A stretch of DNA of 64,000 bases from Epichloe hybrida (lineage: Eukaryota; Ascomycota; Sordariomycetes; Hypocreales; Clavicipitaceae). The DNA lies in the NCBI GenBank assembly GCA_019022495.1, contig JAFEKR010000002.1, positions 2,170,001 through 2,234,000 of the forward strand. The letters are read 5' to 3'. Below the pieces are notes generated by a model that was not told the origin of the DNA, did no database searches, and saw only the letters and a list, made by a program, of their open reading frames with translations. The position numbers were made by a program, and so were the translations under genes. Shown here one piece after another: positions 34,033-47,400 of the stretch (position 1 is its first letter; every line of letters starts with the position of its first letter).

Positions 34033-34779
34033 TTAAGAACCACCCTTCTTGCCCTTGACCAGATATCGGCCAAGGACAGCCTCCACGGCACCAACGCCAG
34101 TCAGAATACCAAACCCTACACCAGCGTTCCTCCAGTTGAGGTTGCCCCTCTCGTACAGGCCCCATGCCTTGTACCCCAGGTAGGAGCTGACGCCGATGAC
34201 GGCGGCGAAATTGGTAATGGCCAGAGCACCAGCACTGCCATCCGACAGGCTGGCGAATTGCTGGGTGATCCAAGAGTCGGCGTTGCGCGCCTTCTTGGCG
34301 GCACGCTTCTTGGCATGTTGGGCCTTGGCCTCGGCGGCCTCGGCCTCGCGTTCCAGCCGCTCAGCTTGCGTGTCCGTCTGGACATGCTGCTCGAGGAAGT
34401 CGGACGGCACGGTGCGCACGCTGGGGACGTCAACGTCGATGAGGGAGGCAGTGGATGCGGACTCGTTGTTGACGAGCTCCACGGGCTGAGGAGCAGCGGC
34501 CTGCGCGTTTCATGTGTCAGTCAGTCAGTCAGTCAGCCCCATCGGCTAACATCACGAGTCACGTCCCGCGGCGAGAGAGAATCAGGAGAGAAAAAAAAAA
34601 AAAAAAAGTTGCGCGACGCGACGCGGTGCGATGCGATGGCGATGCGCTTCACTCACCTCCTCGGGAGTCTGCTTGGGACCGCTGGCGGCTACTTCGGCGT
34701 AAGACACTGCGACGCGGGCAGTTAGCTTCCAGGTTCTTGCAAATTGCGATGGCCAAGAAAGGGAAAAGCCGAACTTACT
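34033..34779 (-). CDS. OM14-like mitochondrial outer-membrane protein (172 aa)
   Basis: Small alpha-helical mitochondrial outer-membrane protein. The start codon is split: exon 1 ends with the A at 34779 before GTAAGT, and exon 2 (34706-34657) begins TGTCTTACGCC, giving ATG TCT, protein MSYAEVAASGPKQTPEE. Exon 3 (34500-34033) continues AAAPQPVELVNNESAST and VPSDFLEQHVQTDTQ. A charged coiled region (ERLEREAEAAEAKAQHAKKR) comes next, then hydrophobic segments SAGALAITNFAAVIGVSSYL and AGVGFGILTGVGAVEAVLG, and the basic end KGKKGGS. The architecture matches fungal OM14 C-terminal-domain proteins; the exact orthology is from memory. Confidence 0.8.
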
Positions 34780-35520
34780 GATTGATTGGGGTTGTTTTGG
34801 GGCTGGGAGGGAATCCGGAAAAATCGCAGGGCTTTGTTTATGAGATTTTGTGTTGCCGTGCCTGGACAAGAAAGAAGGTGTGTTGAAGGGAAGTTGGTGG
34901 CGGGGAAAGCTGTCCGGTCCGGGCAACGCCTCCAGCCGCCCCCCTCCCCCTCGTCAATGGATGACGTACTTGTTGGCGAACCTCGGTGAGAGCCATGACA
35001 GCCATAACCATAACCCACCCACCAACCGGTCAACGGCTGGTCGCCATGGAAGTCATGGACTGAATTTCCCAGGTTGGCCTGCAACCAATCTCTCTGATTT
35101 TGTTTTCAGACCAAGGATTACCCTACAACAGGGAACTCGAACTCTGCTCTGGCTTTGGATGACCAGCTTACTTCCTCTGCTGGTATTTTGTCACTGTGTA
35201 TTCAGCGATGCGGAGCAGAATGCGACGAGCAAGTGAATGCATTTCTTAAGAATGAAAAAGGACAGAAAAGAAAAGGAAAAAAAAAAACTGACTCCTAACA
35301 ATGACAAAAGCTTGATCCCTTCCTGAATTCAGGTCCAACTCCCCAGACCCAACGCCGTGCCAACGGGTATCACGATTTCAGAACCACTCGCCTACCCCTC
35401 TTAAAACCGGGGCATCAGCTCCATGCAAAGGTTATTTGTCTGCTTGTATCATGATGCATTTACTTTTCCAGGGAATGAGCCTTGTTGCCAAAGTCTTCTA
35501 ATGGTATGAGTGGGGGGGTA
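34780..35520. other. Intergenic, leader of OM14-like gene
   Basis: The 5' part of the OM14-like transcript lies just above 34779; the rest shows no gene. Confidence 0.4.
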
Positions 35521-36828
35521 TCATGGCGATTTTCGAAATGCTTCATCGAGTCTCATTACCCAGTGCTGCTTCATGCGCCAGGACATTTTGCAATATATCA
35601 ACGCCTTACTCTCCTCGACCAAGACGTTTTCTGCTATCTTGATCTGCAAATCCATATCTGCGTCTGCAAAGTCTCCGAAGAACTGCTCCAGAGCCATTTC
35701 ACACCATCTTGAGCCGATGGAGGGCCGCACGACGTCACAGGTAGGGTTCTCCGGCGGCGGCTGCGAAGGACTCCGGGTCGATCTTGTCGTCACGAGCGGA
35801 GCACCACTTGGTGATTCAGATGCAGATGCACTCGTATTCGGAAGCAGATTGTTTGAAGATGCGGGAACTAACGCCACTGAATCGTCCGCGAGGGAGGTCC
35901 GTTGCCTCTTCCCTGGTGACGCGGCCAATAGCAGGGTTCTGCCATAATAGGTTGAAGAGGGCGGCGGCGTTGTGCCGAACAGGCCGTCGCTTTGGGCCAT
36001 TGGAAGCGCTCGCTTCTTTGCTTGGTTTGCCGGCTCATCTGGAGGAGTCAAGGCGGATGGCTGTGTAGTCGCCGTTCGAGGAGGAGGAAGGGCGGTCGAT
36101 GTCGGCGTCTGGCTCGAAGATGATTCCGCTGGCCCAGGGCTGTCCTGGCTGGTGGGACCATTTGAAGGTTCAGACTGTACATGTAAGACACCGGTTCCTG
36201 GCATCTCAGACTCGTCACCCGGCTGTCCATCGGTTCTCCTGCGCGGTTTCATGATCCTTTTTGGAGCACCTCCAGACCCGATAACGTCGGGGTACAGGAT
36301 CTCCATGTATTCTTCATGATCAAACGGTCGACCCCTGAGGGCTTTCGAAAGAGGCTCTCTCTGTGTCAACCTGTCATGTCAGTTTTCTCTTTTGCTCTAT
36401 TTTGTCTTGTCTTGAATGTCCTGACTACGCATCGGCACGAGACACACACCCACCTCTATGTGCGCCCTCCAAGCGTCTTCCGTGGCAGTCACCGTTTTCG
36501 ACACTGAATTATATACAAAGTCTGGGTCCTCGCGAAGACCACGCCAAAGGCGGAATCGCTTCCGCGCATTGTCGCTCTTGTTGATGAGGTGGCTCTTTGC
36601 AGGATATGCACCATGGCAGTCCTGGAGGGCTTGCGCGGCGCGCTCCCAAGCCTCAGCTTTGAAACTGTTATTTTCTCGCAAACCGAGTTGGACGCTGTCA
36701 CAAAGGCTGCGGAAGAAAGTCGTCTCGTATGCGGGTGTCCAACTAAAACGTGGAGCGCGGCGGTCACGATCGACACGGGAAGACCCTTGCCCGTCGGGGC
36801 CGAGCATGTCGATGTCGTCTTCAGACAT
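35521..36828 (-). CDS. Myb/SANT-like domain protein (404 aa)
   Basis: Two exons, 36828-36454 and 36360-35521 (intron GTGGGT...ACACAG). The N-terminal domain, roughly residues 25-135, reads RFSWTPAYETTFFRSLCDSV, EAWERAAQALQDCHGAYPAK, INKSDNARKRFRLWRGL and DEAW-like ATEDAWRAHIE, then RPFDHEEYMEILYPDVIGSG. This is the Myb/SANT-like DNA-binding layout found in many fungal nuclear proteins. The middle is a long disordered Ser/Pro/Thr stretch with a basic patch (KRIMKPRRRT). A conserved-looking helical C-terminus follows (SRWCEMALEQFFGDFADADM, KMSWRMKQHWVMRLDEAF). Likely nuclear; targets unknown. Confidence 0.75.
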
Positions 36829-37274
36829 GGCGCGTGAACGTCTGAGACGGTGCAAATTTCGATACTGCAACCCTTGCGACAGGGCCGGCGATCAGCTACC
36901 ACGGCGCGCTGCATCAACGCGGCGGCGGCGGCCTGCAAGCTTTCAAAGTTTGTTGGGGTGCGATGGCAGATGTTTTTTTTTTTTTTTTTTGGGTAAGAGG
37001 ACTAGTCAGGACTTTTACTCCGTGGACCAACAGTAAAGCTAGCATGAATAAAGCGGTGCATCGGACCGACCCTGGGAAAGGTACGTCGGAGCGCGGGCAT
37101 CACCTGCCGAATGCGGCAGCCTGTGTGCAGCCAGTACCCTGGTGAGGATCCAATCACATGAGCCCTGGTGTCGGACTGGAAGCCAGAGATGGCCTTGTCC
37201 GCGTGAGCCAGCGTTGTGAAAAGATTATGTATTTCAATAGCGCCCTAAATTCCCATCGGTTAAACCAATGATAC
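36829..37274. other. Intergenic before tRNA-Ala
   Basis: Promoter side of the Myb/SANT-like gene, including a T tract (36975-36990). No gene seen. Confidence 0.5.
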
Positions 37275-37369
37275 GGGCGGATGGTTTAGTGGTATAATAC
37301 TCCCTTAGCAAGCCTTCATTTGGAGACTAAGCATGGGAGTGGTCCGGGGTTCGATTCCCCGTCTGTCCA
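37275..37369 (+). tRNA. tRNA-Ala(AGC) with a 23 nt intron
   Basis: Acceptor arm GGGCGGA pairs with TCTGTCC and includes the G3:U70 pair that identifies tRNA-Ala; discriminator A at 37369. Anticodon stem CTCCC/GGGAG encloses TTAGCA then a 23 nt intron then T, so the mature loop is TTAGCAT with anticodon AGC. The intron contains CTAA, able to pair with the anticodon loop as is usual. The T arm CGGGGTTCGATTCCCCG is perfect. CCA is not encoded, as expected for a nuclear gene. Confidence 0.93.
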
Positions 37370-37411
37370 GTGTAGGTGGTTTAAATCCACCAGTGTACCT
37401 TTGTTTTTTCC

Positions 37412-37416
37412 CCCAC
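37412..37416. repeat. Target-site duplication CCCAC, left copy
   Basis: The five bases CCCAC immediately precede the left LTR and recur at 48980-48984 immediately after the right LTR, the normal 5 bp duplication of LTR-element insertion. Confidence 0.7.
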
Positions 37417-37576
37417 AAGAACGGCACGATTGAGAACGAAGCGTTGATGAATTAATCAAATCAAATTGAATTCTTAAGGTCATAATTAGGCAGAAAAGAA
37501 GCCCTAACAAAAAATCTGCTAAGTGGGGTTTTTGTGCTAAGTGGGCTAGGTGCCTCGCACTTGCCTTCACCTATCA
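37417..37576 (-). repeat. Left LTR, 160 bp (3' LTR of the minus-strand element)
   Basis: Same length as the right copy (48820-48979); about a dozen differences, all C/T or G/A transitions, as expected from RIP. On the minus strand it begins TGATAGGTG. Confidence 0.85.
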
Positions 37577-40500
37577 CGTTCACCACCACTTAGTGGTCGC
37601 CCCTAACCATTAGTCTAAAAAAAAAACATTAAATATTACTATAGGCATCCCCCCCCTTAACCTATAAGCTTATTTCTCCCCTTTTACTCTTAGTCTAATG
37701 TAGCTAGTTAATAATTATAATAACTTCTAATATTTCTATATCTAATAAGGCTAGTAGCCTATTAGCCCCTCCCCTAAAAACAGTAAATAACTCCTTATAA
37801 ATAGCAAAAGCTTTCTTAGATAGATAATTACGCTTTATTAGGTTACTTAGCTATATTAAGTAATCTCTAATTCTAATTAAAATATCTAGCCTTCCTAGTA
37901 TTCTTAGAGGGTAAAGCCCTCCCTTAATCCTATATATATATTTAGCTATTACTTTAGAGAATAAAGAGTTTACAAACTAATTACCCCCTAGGGTGTTAGC
38001 TCACAGACCTAGCTAGCTAATAATTCCTTTAATATATTTATTGTTTTATATAGGGGGCAAAGACCTAAAACTCTCTTAGAAAATAAGGACTCCCTCCTTT
38101 CTATTTAATGCTAATATTAGAAATTCACTAGCTTCTTTTAAATCTTATAGCTATAACCCCTTAATTCTAGTAGCTTTAATATTTTTCTAGTAGTAATTAA
38201 TTAATTTATTAAGTTTTATAAGAGTAGTATAAACTAGGTAATAGGCCTTAGATATTATAGCTAATACCTTAAGTGCTTTAATTTTACCCTTACTATACTT
38301 CTATTAGTTCTTATAAAGCTAAGACCTTAAAGCTTTTATTTTTAGAGGTTACTAAGTTAGTATAACTATAGTCTAACTATAAGGGTAAAGATTTAATAAG
38401 ATACTTAACTAATTTTTAGATACTTTAATTAGTAGTAATATAGGTGATTTTAGTAGTAAGGGTTAAGCCTCTTACTTAGCCCTTAATTTAAATTTATTTA
38501 CTATTTTATTATACTCCTTAGCTATTATATATTAGACTTTAGATAAGTAAGGGGCACCCCTTAACTAGAGGTTATAATACTTATTAAAGATAAATATAGT
38601 TAGGGAGATATAAATTCTATAATTATTAGTAAGTTTTATTAAATCCTATAAGTTTATAATTAGTTAGTATTTAGCTATAACTCCTATTATTTTGCTAAGG
38701 TAAGTTAAAACTAGTGTTATACTCTTACTACTCACTTAGAAAGTATAGTTTAATAGAATAGTAAATAAGTTTAATATAATAGGTTTTAGTCTAGGGTTAT
38801 AAATATCCTTAAGTAAAAACATATCTTAAATTTACTATAGCTCCTTATTAGTAACTAGTTATATTACTTATATAGAGGTAAAGGTAAGGGTTAATTACTT
38901 ACTTATAAAGGGGTTTACTCTCCCTTATAGCTATAGTAAAGGTAGTAATAGTAGTAAAGGTAGTAGTTACGGACCCCTAATATTAGTAAGATCTCTCTTT
39001 TACTTTCTTTCCTTATTAATACTATTCCTAGCTAGCCTCCTAGGTAAAGCTCTAGTGTTATTATTATTAGTTATAGGAGGGTTACCTTCTCTAGTCCCCT
39101 TACTAGTCTTATCTTTATTATTATTAGGCCTTTTTTTCTTACTCTTATTATTAATAGTGCCCTTAGGGCTACTATTACTCTTTTTCCCTCTATTACTATC
39201 CTTATCCCCTTCCTTAGCATTACTATTACCTCTAGTTTTCTTACTTTTATTACCTCCTATACCCTTATAATTATTACCCCTAAGGTCTTTCTTTTTACTA
39301 GCTTTACCTCTAGTCTTCCTACCCTTATTAATTTCTTTTTTAGATATATTATCCTTAGCATTATTATCTCTAAAATTAGAAGGTAGCTTAGATAAATTAT
39401 TATTACTTCTAATATACTTCTCTTTATTTATAATAATTAGGATATTACTACTCTCTATAACTTTATTAGGTATTTCTATTCTTAATAGCTACTTTACTCT
39501 TTATAGGTAAAAAGGCTTATTTCTATTTTCTAGTCTTATTAAGACCTTTCCCTTATTCCCTTTATATAGATATAAGGTCCTTATATATTTTACTATAGCC
39601 TTAGTTAAATAACACTATAATAAGAAGTCTTTAGGTATTATTATAGTTTATACTTTAATTAGGTCTTTAGGTATAGGTAATCCTATTAAGTAAAATAACC
39701 TAAGTGCTTAAAGACCCTAGATAAGCATAGTTAGTGTGTTATCTATTATACCCTTACTCTTTACTAGATTATAGGGGATACTAAAGAGATAATCTTATAG
39801 ATAAATTAGTATTACTAGTAGCTAAAAGTAGTATAATAGTCCCTTAACTCTTAAGGTTACCTATCTTAACTCCTATTACACTATATTATTAATTAAGTGC
39901 CCTTAATTTCTTATACTTATATTATTACTAAATAGCTTAATAGCTCTTACTAAGAGTAATAGTATAACTTAAAATAAATAAGGGAACTTTAATAGTTTTA
40001 GTTTATAGCTTAGCTATAGCTAATGCTAGAAATAAAGGTAAAAATTTTTAGCCTTAATAAGCCTAATATCTAGAATAATAGGCCTGCCTTTTTTTCTAGA
40101 AATATAGATATAGTTTTTAGTCTTATATATTACTAAGTTAACTAAATCCCCTTATATTACTAATGCTATAAGAAGGCTAGTAGTATAAAAAACATCTATT
40201 AGGTATACCTTAATAAACCTTCTTATTATCTTAAGAATAAATATAGGAAACTTAAGGGTAAATATAAGAGAGAATATATAAAAGTAAACTCTAGGAGTAG
40301 CTTTAGCATAAGGGGTAAGCTAGTATATTTTACTAACCCCTCCTATTAATTTAGGATAGTTTACTATCTTAATTATTAGAATCTTTTAAGCGTATAATAG
40401 CTTAATAGCATTACCTCTCTTTAATTAATTATATATCTTAGTGTACTAAGTTAATAGGTTATTAAAGGTTAGGTTTCCTTATTTAGTAAGTAACTTTTAC

Positions 40501-40789
40501 CTAAACTTTAATTTCCTTAACTCTCTAGTTATTTAATTCTTTAAAGTTTAATTAACTACTAGTAAGAGTAAACCTTTTATTACTTTTAGATTCCCTTTTA
40601 CTAGTAGTTCTTAGTAAAGGATTACTAGAGAAGGCTTTATATAATTCCCTATTACTAGGTTAAAGAACATTCCTATTATATAGTTATTATCCTAAAGGAA
40701 GTTCTCTCTCTGGTTTATACCTAGCGCTTGCATAGCTATAAGGTGTATTATATCTAAGAGGTATCCTATAAAGATTTATCTAGGGCTCT

Positions 40790-41420
40790 TAATTATAGCA
40801 TCCGCCCCTTTACCTTTAACTCCTATAAGCAATAAATCACGTATAGTCGCCGCCATAATTATTACTATTTTGTCAGGGGAAAAACAACACCCCAAAACGA
40901 CGGAAAAGACGGTCTTGATGACGAAGCTGATAATAACGATAAAAACGATGATATTGACGATGCTGACGATACTGACGAATTCAACGATATCGAAGCCAGA
41001 ACCTAGATAACGGGATCTAGGTCTGCGATATTTGCGATCCATCGCGAGGATCCAAGCCAAAAGAGGTCTCTTTTTAATATCAGGTCAAATTCATCTTGTT
41101 AGGTTAAACACAATGCCAGGTTATCTTATCCATTGAACAATCCAAGCCAAAGGCAACAAAGGGAGAGTTGATTTTCTATAAAAGAGGAGGGAATCTAGGG
41201 ATTTTATCTAGCTAGATAGTCACATGACTAGGGATCCGATTAATCCGGCGATGCCGATAGATCCGACGATGCCGAGGTCTAGAGGCCTGTGGTCTTGTGA
41301 GAGAGGTCTTAAGAGATCACAATTCTAGCCACACACTATCTTCTTAAGATTATATAGCCTTAGGCACCTATTTACTAGGCTAAACGCATACTATTTTCCA
41401 GGTTAAAGGTTTCCGTTCTT
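40790..41420 (-). other. Non-RIP-like island inside the retroelement
   Basis: Base composition changes abruptly to normal: CpG, CA and TG are frequent, unlike several kb on either side. On the minus strand a segment from TGTGTGGCTAG (near 41338) to CCCCTGACA (near 40876) starts TG and ends CA, as an LTR would. It is followed by an open frame MAATIRDLLLIGVKGKG that continues into the mutated DNA as AIIKSP...IFIGYLLDIIHLIAMQAL. It contains a GAC/GAT-rich simple stretch (about 40918-40990). A second element's 5' LTR and first ORF is one reading; a captured host fragment is another. Confidence 0.5.
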
Positions 41421-44400
41421 AAACAGGTCTTCTCCCTATAACTTATCTACTATTTTTGCTAGCACTTTATCCTTATTCTTAATAACTAGAAGTTATTTAT
41501 CTAGCTTAAGGGTTACCCCCTTTACCTTACTACTCCTCTATCCCTATATTCTTTCTTTCTAAATAGTATAAGTAAAAGCTAGCTCCTTAGGGTCCTATAT
41601 ATAATATAAGTCTTTAAATAAGTCTAAGTTCTTTTACTTAATACTTACTTAGTGTATTTCTCTAGCTACTAGTAAAGTAACTATCTATTTAGTAAGACTA
41701 GGAGCTTTTCCTAGGCTTATAGTTATAAAAGCTATACTAAGAGGAAATTTAATAGTAAACGGTTTTAGATAAGAACACGTAAGTATAGCGTAATTATAGC
41801 TAAGCAAGAGAGAGGATATTTTTAACCCTTAAATAGAAACTAATAAATTTTTTATTAGGGTTAAACTTAGAATAGTAATAGGGATTACTAGGTTCTCCTT
41901 AGTAACTAAGAAGAAGGGTAAAAGGAAGCGCTAGAATATAAGAGAAAGAGAGGGAAAATGTATAGTTTTCTCTGATTTTCACTTTAAGCTTACTTTTAGC
42001 TTACCTTTTCTTACCTCTTAGTTAACTACTAACCTATACCTTTTTACCTTTTCCTTTCTCTCTCTCTCTTTTTATTCCTTCTTTCTCTCTCTTTTTTTTC
42101 TTTTTTTTTTATTAAATCTCTAACTCTTACCATATAAATCATATATTCCTCTATATCTTAAGGTTCTCCCTTAATTTTATCTCTGTAATTTTATTCTCCC
42201 TAATAATAGTTAATCCTATAAAGCCTTTAAATAACTAGTTTAAGGGATATAGGCCTTTAAAGCATCCTTATAGAAGTCTAAGCTATGCCCTCCCCTTACT
42301 CTTAATCTATCTAAGTTAATAAGTTAATAGGAAGCATACCTAGTCTAAGTTTTAATTTAAAATAGTCCTTACTACTATAATTATAGCTTTAGGGGCTTCC
42401 CCTTAGTAACTACTATTACTATCTTACCTAGTTTAAATAGTTTAACTCTTTATTATTTATAGCATTCTTTACAAGTAGTAGCCCTTAACTTCCTATTAGC
42501 CTTTACTACTATATAATAGGATTTAATATTCCCTATAAAATACATTACTATATCTCCTTCTAGGGACTTCTCTAGTAACCACGCTAAATTCTCATAAAAA
42601 TTATTACTCTAACTAGCTAAACTTTAGGTTAATAAGGCTCCTAGCCTTATCCCTAAGTTTTATATTAATCTATATAGTACCTTTATAGGAGTATACCCTA
42701 TAGATTTAATATATTAGTAATTTAATATTTTTACTATATTAGGAAGTTAAAGATCCTAGTTCTTTATGTTAGATATTATCTTATTTAACATACCCTATAA
42801 GATTTAATTTAACACCTTTACTAGTCTAACACTCTTATAAGACTATCTTAGAGTATTTATTAAGTTTACTCCCTTTCTCTTTAAAAACACTAATAACTCT
42901 GCTAACCTAAATACTAGCCTAGGATTAGTATAGAAACTCTCTAGAGTAAGTGATAACCTATTTATCTAAGCCTATAGATAGTTTACTACCTTTATAGCAC
43001 TAGTTAACATACAGGGGAATAGCCATATAAACTAAGAGAAATAATTAACTATAATAAGTACATGCTAGATCTTTCGCTCTAATTCTAGAAATAGTTTAAT
43101 GTAGTCTATTCCTATTACTTAAAATAGTTTATCCACCACTACTAGTTAATTTAGTGCCTTTTTCTTTTAAGTAGTATATTAGGCATATAGTATATACCCT
43201 AGAATATAGTTAATAATATCACTACTTATCCTAGGCTAAAACACTAATTAAGTTAACTATTACTAGGTTAGGTCTGCTCTAAAATACCTAGACTTATTAT
43301 AAGCCTCCTATAGGGCACTTATTACTTTTTCTCTTACTAGGTAATATTATCTATTATGCCTTCCTTTAAACTAGAGGACCTTATCCTTAAGTTTATACTA
43401 TTATACTTTTATAACTATTTTTCTAATAGTATAATAGTTATAATCTCCTTTATAACACTTCCTAGTAGTAAGGAACCTTATAATTTCTTTATACTATAGC
43501 TTCTCTAGGTACTTTCTCTATAGTAATTTAACCCTAGGTAATACCTCTAGCTATCTTATATTCTAGCTTAACCCCTTAAGATTAGACTCCTTCTAAATCT
43601 TAGTAGCTTTTAGAGTCTTTAATATCTCCTTATATTCTCTAACTTTATCTTTCTAGATTTACTAGTTTTAGATTATATCCCTTAACCTAAACTTAGTTAA
43701 ATTATCTATATAATTATCTAATAGAAATATAGTATAAGATAACCTATTAGTAGTAGTATTTTATTTTCCTTAGATAAAACAAATCTTAATATTTAATAGC
43801 CTTAGCTTAGTAACCTATCTAGTATAAATACCCTTATAACTAGTGGTAGTTATAAATATTATAAGTGGTTTATAGTCTATAAAGATAGTTAATCTTATTC
43901 TTAACTTAAAAAAGTGCTTATACTTCTAATAAAACTTAATAATAGCATAAAGCTCTTACTTATAAGTGCTATAGTTCTATTATATCTTAGTAAAAAGAAA
44001 TGAATTATATAAAATAAAATAGGGGACTTTATCTTAGACTTATAATATTATATACCCTTTACTAAATCCGCTAGCATTAGAGTATAGTTAAGTTAGTAGG
44101 TTAAACATATACCTATGCATGCTTAGAATAGTAGTAGCTTTCTCCCTTAATATAGAGAATAATAAAGCCTCTAAATCTCCCTATTGCTAGCTTATATCCC
44201 TAGTAAGTTAATTAAGAGGTTAAGCAATCTTAGCATAGTTCTTAATCTATTGTTAGTAAGGTCTAATAGCTCCTAAGAATAAACACACGCTAGATTAACT
44301 TATAGGTATAGGCTAATCCCTTAGCTTCGCGGCTTAGTTAGGTTTAATATATATCTTCCTACCTGCCTTATAAACCTAACTAATTACAATAATTAAATTT

Positions 44401-47400
44401 ATTCCTAGAGAAACCTTTTTAAAGCTTAGTTTTAGCAAGGTCTATAATAGCCTAGGTAGTAAATAGTTCTTAATAAAAGACCACTACTTCTTAAATAAAG
44501 CATACTTATAGAAGATATTATTTATATATATAGCTAATGTACTTAGATTACCTAAGAGTTAAGGAGCAGTAAGAGAGGGTTTAGGGTAAGGTAATAGGAT
44601 TAGACTAAGTATAATCCTTATTACTTTAGTTATTATAAACCTAGCTAATTAAGAACCTTAGGGCATATAAGATAGTTATAACTAACTAAACCTAGGGATA
44701 TTAAAGGCAAATATATGCCTTAACTCTAATGCTATAGGTATTAACTAGTATATATGCTTAAGGTTAAACATATAGTAAGAATTAATCTAAGGGTTAAATA
44801 GTTAATTATGAATTTTAGCTAGCAAAGGTAACTAGCTGCCTAGCATGTCCTTCTTAATATAAGAATAATTAATAGTAAGTTATTACTTAGCCTATAGGTT
44901 AGACTTATCCTTTAGTACTAGTATAGGTTTTACACACTAGTTAGATATCTTTCTATTAGTAGCTATAGTATACTTATATATCCCTAACTTAATTCCTTTA
45001 GTTACTAACTAATTTAACTAATACTTCTAAGGCTTTAACTATCTTTGCTTTAGGGATTATACCTAAGGCTTTATATTTTCTTTTAGCTAAGGTACATGCA
45101 CGTAAAGGTCTATAGCAAGGATATTAGCAATTAATAAGGCATTTAGGTCTTTATATATATAAAACATCCGCATAACTTCCTTTACTATAGACTTTAGGAT
45201 AAGGGGGCCTAAGGTTACTCTATAACCCTTAAACTATAATAACACTATTTTAATTAGGGTTTCCTAGTTAATTTCCCTCCTCCACACTCTTCGCTTAGTT
45301 AGAAATAGGAATAATAAAGAATCTAGAGTAACTAGCCCTAGCTAATTATCCTTTGTCTATTAAAATATTTTCCTATTATTATTATTAACCCTTAATTCTA
45401 TAGTATATTCTCTCCCTCTAAGCAAATTCACTTCTAATAGAAATGCATAGAGACTAAGTTAATTTACAAGCTAAAAATTCATTTATACTAAAATAGGACA
45501 GGTAATCTAAGGCATATAGCTAGAAAACCACACTATAAGCTTAACCTAGAAATAAACAAAAGGGAGCTCATAAAGTTACTTACTCCTATATTTACTCTAG
45601 GCTATTAGATTTAGTTTTTTAACTTAACTAGGTTATAGTAAGTAACTTAGTTTTTTAACTTATTTAAATTATCCTTCTCCTTATCCTTAGATCCTAATAA
45701 GGCATTATCTAGGGATAAGTCTATATTATCCTAACCTATGTACTTCTCTAGGATTATAAGCTTAGCTAGATAAATCATTACTTTCTATTAATTAGATAAA
45801 GCTACTAAAGGTCCCTTAATAGAAATAACTTTATCTCCACGCTCCTTAACTCTAATTATAAGTTTAGAGTTCCTAATATTAAACCTTATACCTATATTAT
45901 AAAGCTAGGGCAAACCTAGAATTAAAATAGTCTAGTTCTTAGGCTAATAGTCTAGGGTAATCACCGCCTAAACTAACCACGTAATGCTATAGTATAATAC
46001 TTTTATTAACACAAAATAGGTAACTATGTTCTCTTATCTATTAGTATTAATTATTTATAGCCCTTAGAAACTAATAGATCCTAAATTATAAACTAGTATG
46101 TTTTCCTATAGTATAAATGCCTAAGATATAATATTAATCTTAGCTCCCTAATTAGCCATTACCTATCCTAGTCTAAGATTAAATACCTATTCCTTCTAAA
46201 ATCCTATATAAGCTTAGATAGTAATCCTAAATAACTTAGCACATAATTAATGCTCTTAAAGCAACTTAGTGTTATAATTATTAGCTATAGGACTCTTTTA
46301 ACCCTTACTAGACATAGCTTAAACTAAGCTTATATTAAGTAAGAAGGTTACTTTTTTCTTTATTTACTTCCTTAAGGCTATTACCCTTAATAATAGCTTC
46401 TAAAAATACTTAGATATTTCTAGGCTAATTTACTATAAATCCATTAGTAAAATTAGGACTAAGATATAACTTGCTAAGGCCTTCTAGTTAATAGGACCTA
46501 GACCCTTATATCCCTAAATCTTACTTAATGCCCTTATATTCCACCTAACCACCTTTTCTCTTACTAATAGTGTAGCTTTAGGGGTTAGAGTTAGACTTTC
46601 TAATATCTTACTAAGGGGCATCCCCTTTTATTTTTTTAATAGTAGTGTGGCTTCTAATACTAATATTATAACCTATAGAGCACCTTAAGTAATAGACTTA
46701 AGGGTTTTTATATTAGCTTTTTTAAGGCTCTTAATAAGGGGTCTTAAAACTCTAGCTTACCCTCTTCCTTATTAGTAATATCCTTTACTTATGCCTTTAT
46801 ATTAGTATAGTAAGCCCTAATTTTCTATAAGCTTATAGTAACTATAGGGTTTTATTTAAGCTAAATAAGCTAGGGATCCTTTATAAGGTTAGGTAAGTTT
46901 TTAATAGCACCTAGCTTAATTAGAGCATATTAAACTCTAACTAATAATTTACCTATAACCTCTTTAATAATCCTAGATACTACTATATCCTATATTTATT
47001 ACTATTTAAGTACACTTAAGCTAACTAAGCATGGATTTATCTAGGTACCTATAACTAGTTATTATAGGGGGGAAGTGTTATTAATTTTAACTATAAGAAT
47101 TCCTATTATTATAATAAATTATTTCTAGTTATAGTATAGTTTATAGTATAATATCTAGTAACTCCACACTTAAAGTAAGCACCCCTATAGGGTAATAGTG
47201 TAGTTCTATTAATATACTAATTCCTTAATTTAGTTACTAGTCTTAGTTTAAGTACTCTTTCTCTTTAACTAGTACCTTAGGTTATTATAGGTGTATTCTA
47301 TAAGGGTTAATATATACTAGTACTATTATTCTAATACTAAGGGGGAAAGGTTACTTATTAAGTTCTAGGGATAGACTAGTTAGCGCTACCTTATAGGTTT

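Noticed and set aside
39055..39270. Leu-rich plus-strand ORF in the RIP block
   Set aside because: Composition artefact of TA/CT-rich mutated DNA; the minus strand reads as a Lys/Asn-rich fossil instead.
40776..41060. 94-codon minus-strand ORF as a host gene
   Set aside because: It overlaps the simple GAC/GAT stretch and runs into mutated retroelement sequence; treated as part of the island, not a gene.
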